Shown here in pieces: positions 6,276-7,155 of a stretch of 7,155 nt of DNA. Each line of letters starts with the position of its first letter. Position 1 is the first letter of the stretch. The stretch spans positions 1 to 7,155 of the forward strand of contig JAUVAM010000190.1 in the NCBI GenBank assembly GCA_030591745.1. The letters are read 5' to 3'. The position numbers and the translations under genes are program-made. The notes beneath the pieces are model-generated. The model made no database searches, was not told the origin of the DNA, and saw only the letters and a program-made list of their open reading frames with translations. The DNA is from Deltaproteobacteria bacterium (lineage in GTDB: Bacteria; Myxococcota; B64-G9).

Positions 6276-7155
6276 CTATTGGCAGATGGTGGTCTGGTCA
6301 TCGCCTATCAGATCGAGGCAATCCCGTGGCTCGAGTCGAAATCTCCCATTTGAGAAATCCAGGATGCCGGTGATTCGACCGAATTGCAGTCCATCCTGCC
6401 GACCGTCCTGGTCAGGATTGCAGGCAAGCTCGGCCAGCGGATCGGCAGGGCAGGCCAAGCCGTGCTGGAAACGCCAACCAATGACCAGCTCTTCAGTCAG
6501 GGCAGACGGATTCGCTACCAGGAAGCCGCCGGAATCCGGCTCTTCGCCAGGGATTTTCGCCGAGGTACTAACCACACCTTCGATTTGCACCAAGACGCTT
6601 TCGTACTGTTCGGCAAGACTTCCAGCATCGTGGATGTCGGCAGGCGTAACCAAGGGTGGATCAGGGAGGGGCGTTTGACCCATGTTGACAACAAAGTCGG
6701 CCGACAAGACCGAGCGACCCCTCTTTTCATAGTAGATCCCCGTCAGACCGATTTTGTCCCCAACAAGGAATGAAGGCACGGGTTCATCAAGATCCCCGAA
6801 CAAAACCGAGATGCCGCTGAAGGTGCCTCCGGTTGAATCTTGGATGAATACTTCGCGATCCGACAATACCGCACTGACGGCCAGTCCGTTGAGGTTGACC
6901 TGGCAGCCCTGGTACAGGCGCATTGAGTTTGTTCGATTCTGAATCTCGGCGATACCATATGCACCGGAAAGGCAGTGGCAAGGGGGACCCGTGAACCCCT
7001 CTCCGAGGTTCACAACGACGTCATCACACCAACGCGGGTGGATAATCAGCTCTCCTTCAGAATATTCGAGGACGCCGGTAAGAGAAATGAATCGCATGGA
7101 GCTGTCGTAGTCCAAGTGGTCGCGGTACATGTTGCCGACCGTCAACTGGTATTCA
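6276..7155 (-). CDS. Secreted-type protein with tandem OB-fold modules, 5' end missing
   Basis: The frame is open to the right window edge and reads EYQLTVGN before the first available start-like codon. The gene therefore begins outside the window and 293 residues of its C-terminal part are seen. Counting from the first complete codon at 7154, residues 21-47 (RFISLTGVLEYSEGEL then IIHPRWCDD) resemble residues 258-283 (FGRITGILDFSNGRFRLEPR then DCLDL). These are the ends of two repeated modules. Between them lies one full module: GIAEIQ near 67, VNLNGLAVSAV near 86-96, an OB-like core with FIQDSTGGTFSGISVLFG, VGDKIGLTGIYYE near 131-142 and YESVLVQIEGVVS near 184-196. A Ca2+-loop-like NPDQDGRQDG sits near 246-255. 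Such modules occur in extracellular deltaproteobacterial proteins and near ExeM/YhcR-type nucleases. No nuclease motif is visible here, so the function is unknown. Confidence 0.82.
   Translation of the reverse strand, partial: EYQLTVGNMYRDHLDYDSSMRFISLTGVLEYSEGELIIHPRWCDDVVVNLGEGFTGPPCHCLSGAYGIAEIQNRTNSMRLYQGCQVNLNGLAVSAVLSDREVFIQDSTGGTFSGISVLFGDLDEPVPSFLVGDKIGLTGIYYEKRGRSVLSADFVVNMGQTPLPDPPLVTPADIHDAGSLAEQYESVLVQIEGVVSTSAKIPGEEPDSGGFLVANPSALTEELVIGWRFQHGLACPADPLAELACNPDQDGRQDGLQFGRITGILDFSNGRFRLEPRDCLDLIGDDQTTICQ

Noticed and set aside
6276..7145. TTG at 7145 as a true start of the OB-fold gene
   Set aside because: The frame continues upstream as EYQ, the sequence there is the interior of a repeated module, and there is no signal peptide after the TTG.
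1..7155. Search for mobile elements, CRISPR repeats, tRNA or defence genes
   Set aside because: No transposase, integrase, nuclease, spaced direct repeats or tRNA-like clover-leaf was recognised, and all sizeable real frames belong to the genes listed.

Overview
The window looks like a chromosomal stretch of a high-GC, Gram-negative, delta-proteobacteria-like bacterium such as Myxococcota or Bradymonadia. This is an inference. It rests on lipoprotein signal peptides, a DAG-rich acidic linker behind a lipobox cysteine, a Kelch-propeller lipoprotein, a secreted OB-fold repeat protein and two small stand-alone FHA proteins. I see no rRNA, tRNA, CRISPR array, transposase, integrase or phage gene. 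Coding density is very high and no gap reaches 300 bases.

Layout, left to right. At 1-695, on the minus strand, an FHA-domain protein (117-695) is followed after 4 bases by a gene that leaves the window at its left edge (1-112). A 52-base divergent gap (696-747) holds a strong Shine-Dalgarno sequence and a possible sigma70-type promoter. At 748-3487, on the plus strand, a two-gene unit encodes a saccharopine/lysine-dehydrogenase-family oxidoreductase and a secreted lipoprotein. The lipoprotein carries a pentapeptide-repeat linker, a PF00756-type esterase domain, a BIG2-like Ig domain and a CBM20-like starch-binding domain. The two genes overlap by 17 bases. This unit meets the next one tail to tail with a 38-base coding overlap. 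At 3450-7155 everything is on the minus strand. In transcription order these are a 5'-truncated secreted protein with tandem OB-fold modules, a lipoprotein with about seven Kelch motifs, a short FHA protein with a Thr/Asp-rich N-terminal tail, and a small protein with two membrane helices.

How the genes may work together. The minus-strand right half and the esterase gene mostly encode envelope or extracellular proteins. The two FHA proteins would read phosphothreonine marks made by Ser/Thr kinases, which are common in such bacteria. The FHA gene at 3948-4343 and the membrane-protein gene 6 bases after it are very likely co-transcribed. The oxidoreductase is cytoplasmic and probably acts on lysine or a related amino-acid derivative. 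Its link to the esterase lipoprotein rests on gene overlap alone. I found no convincing new defence or mobile system. The most unusual items are the esterase-BIG2-CBM20 lipoprotein, the FHA protein with a possible self-binding tail, and the OB-fold repeat protein.
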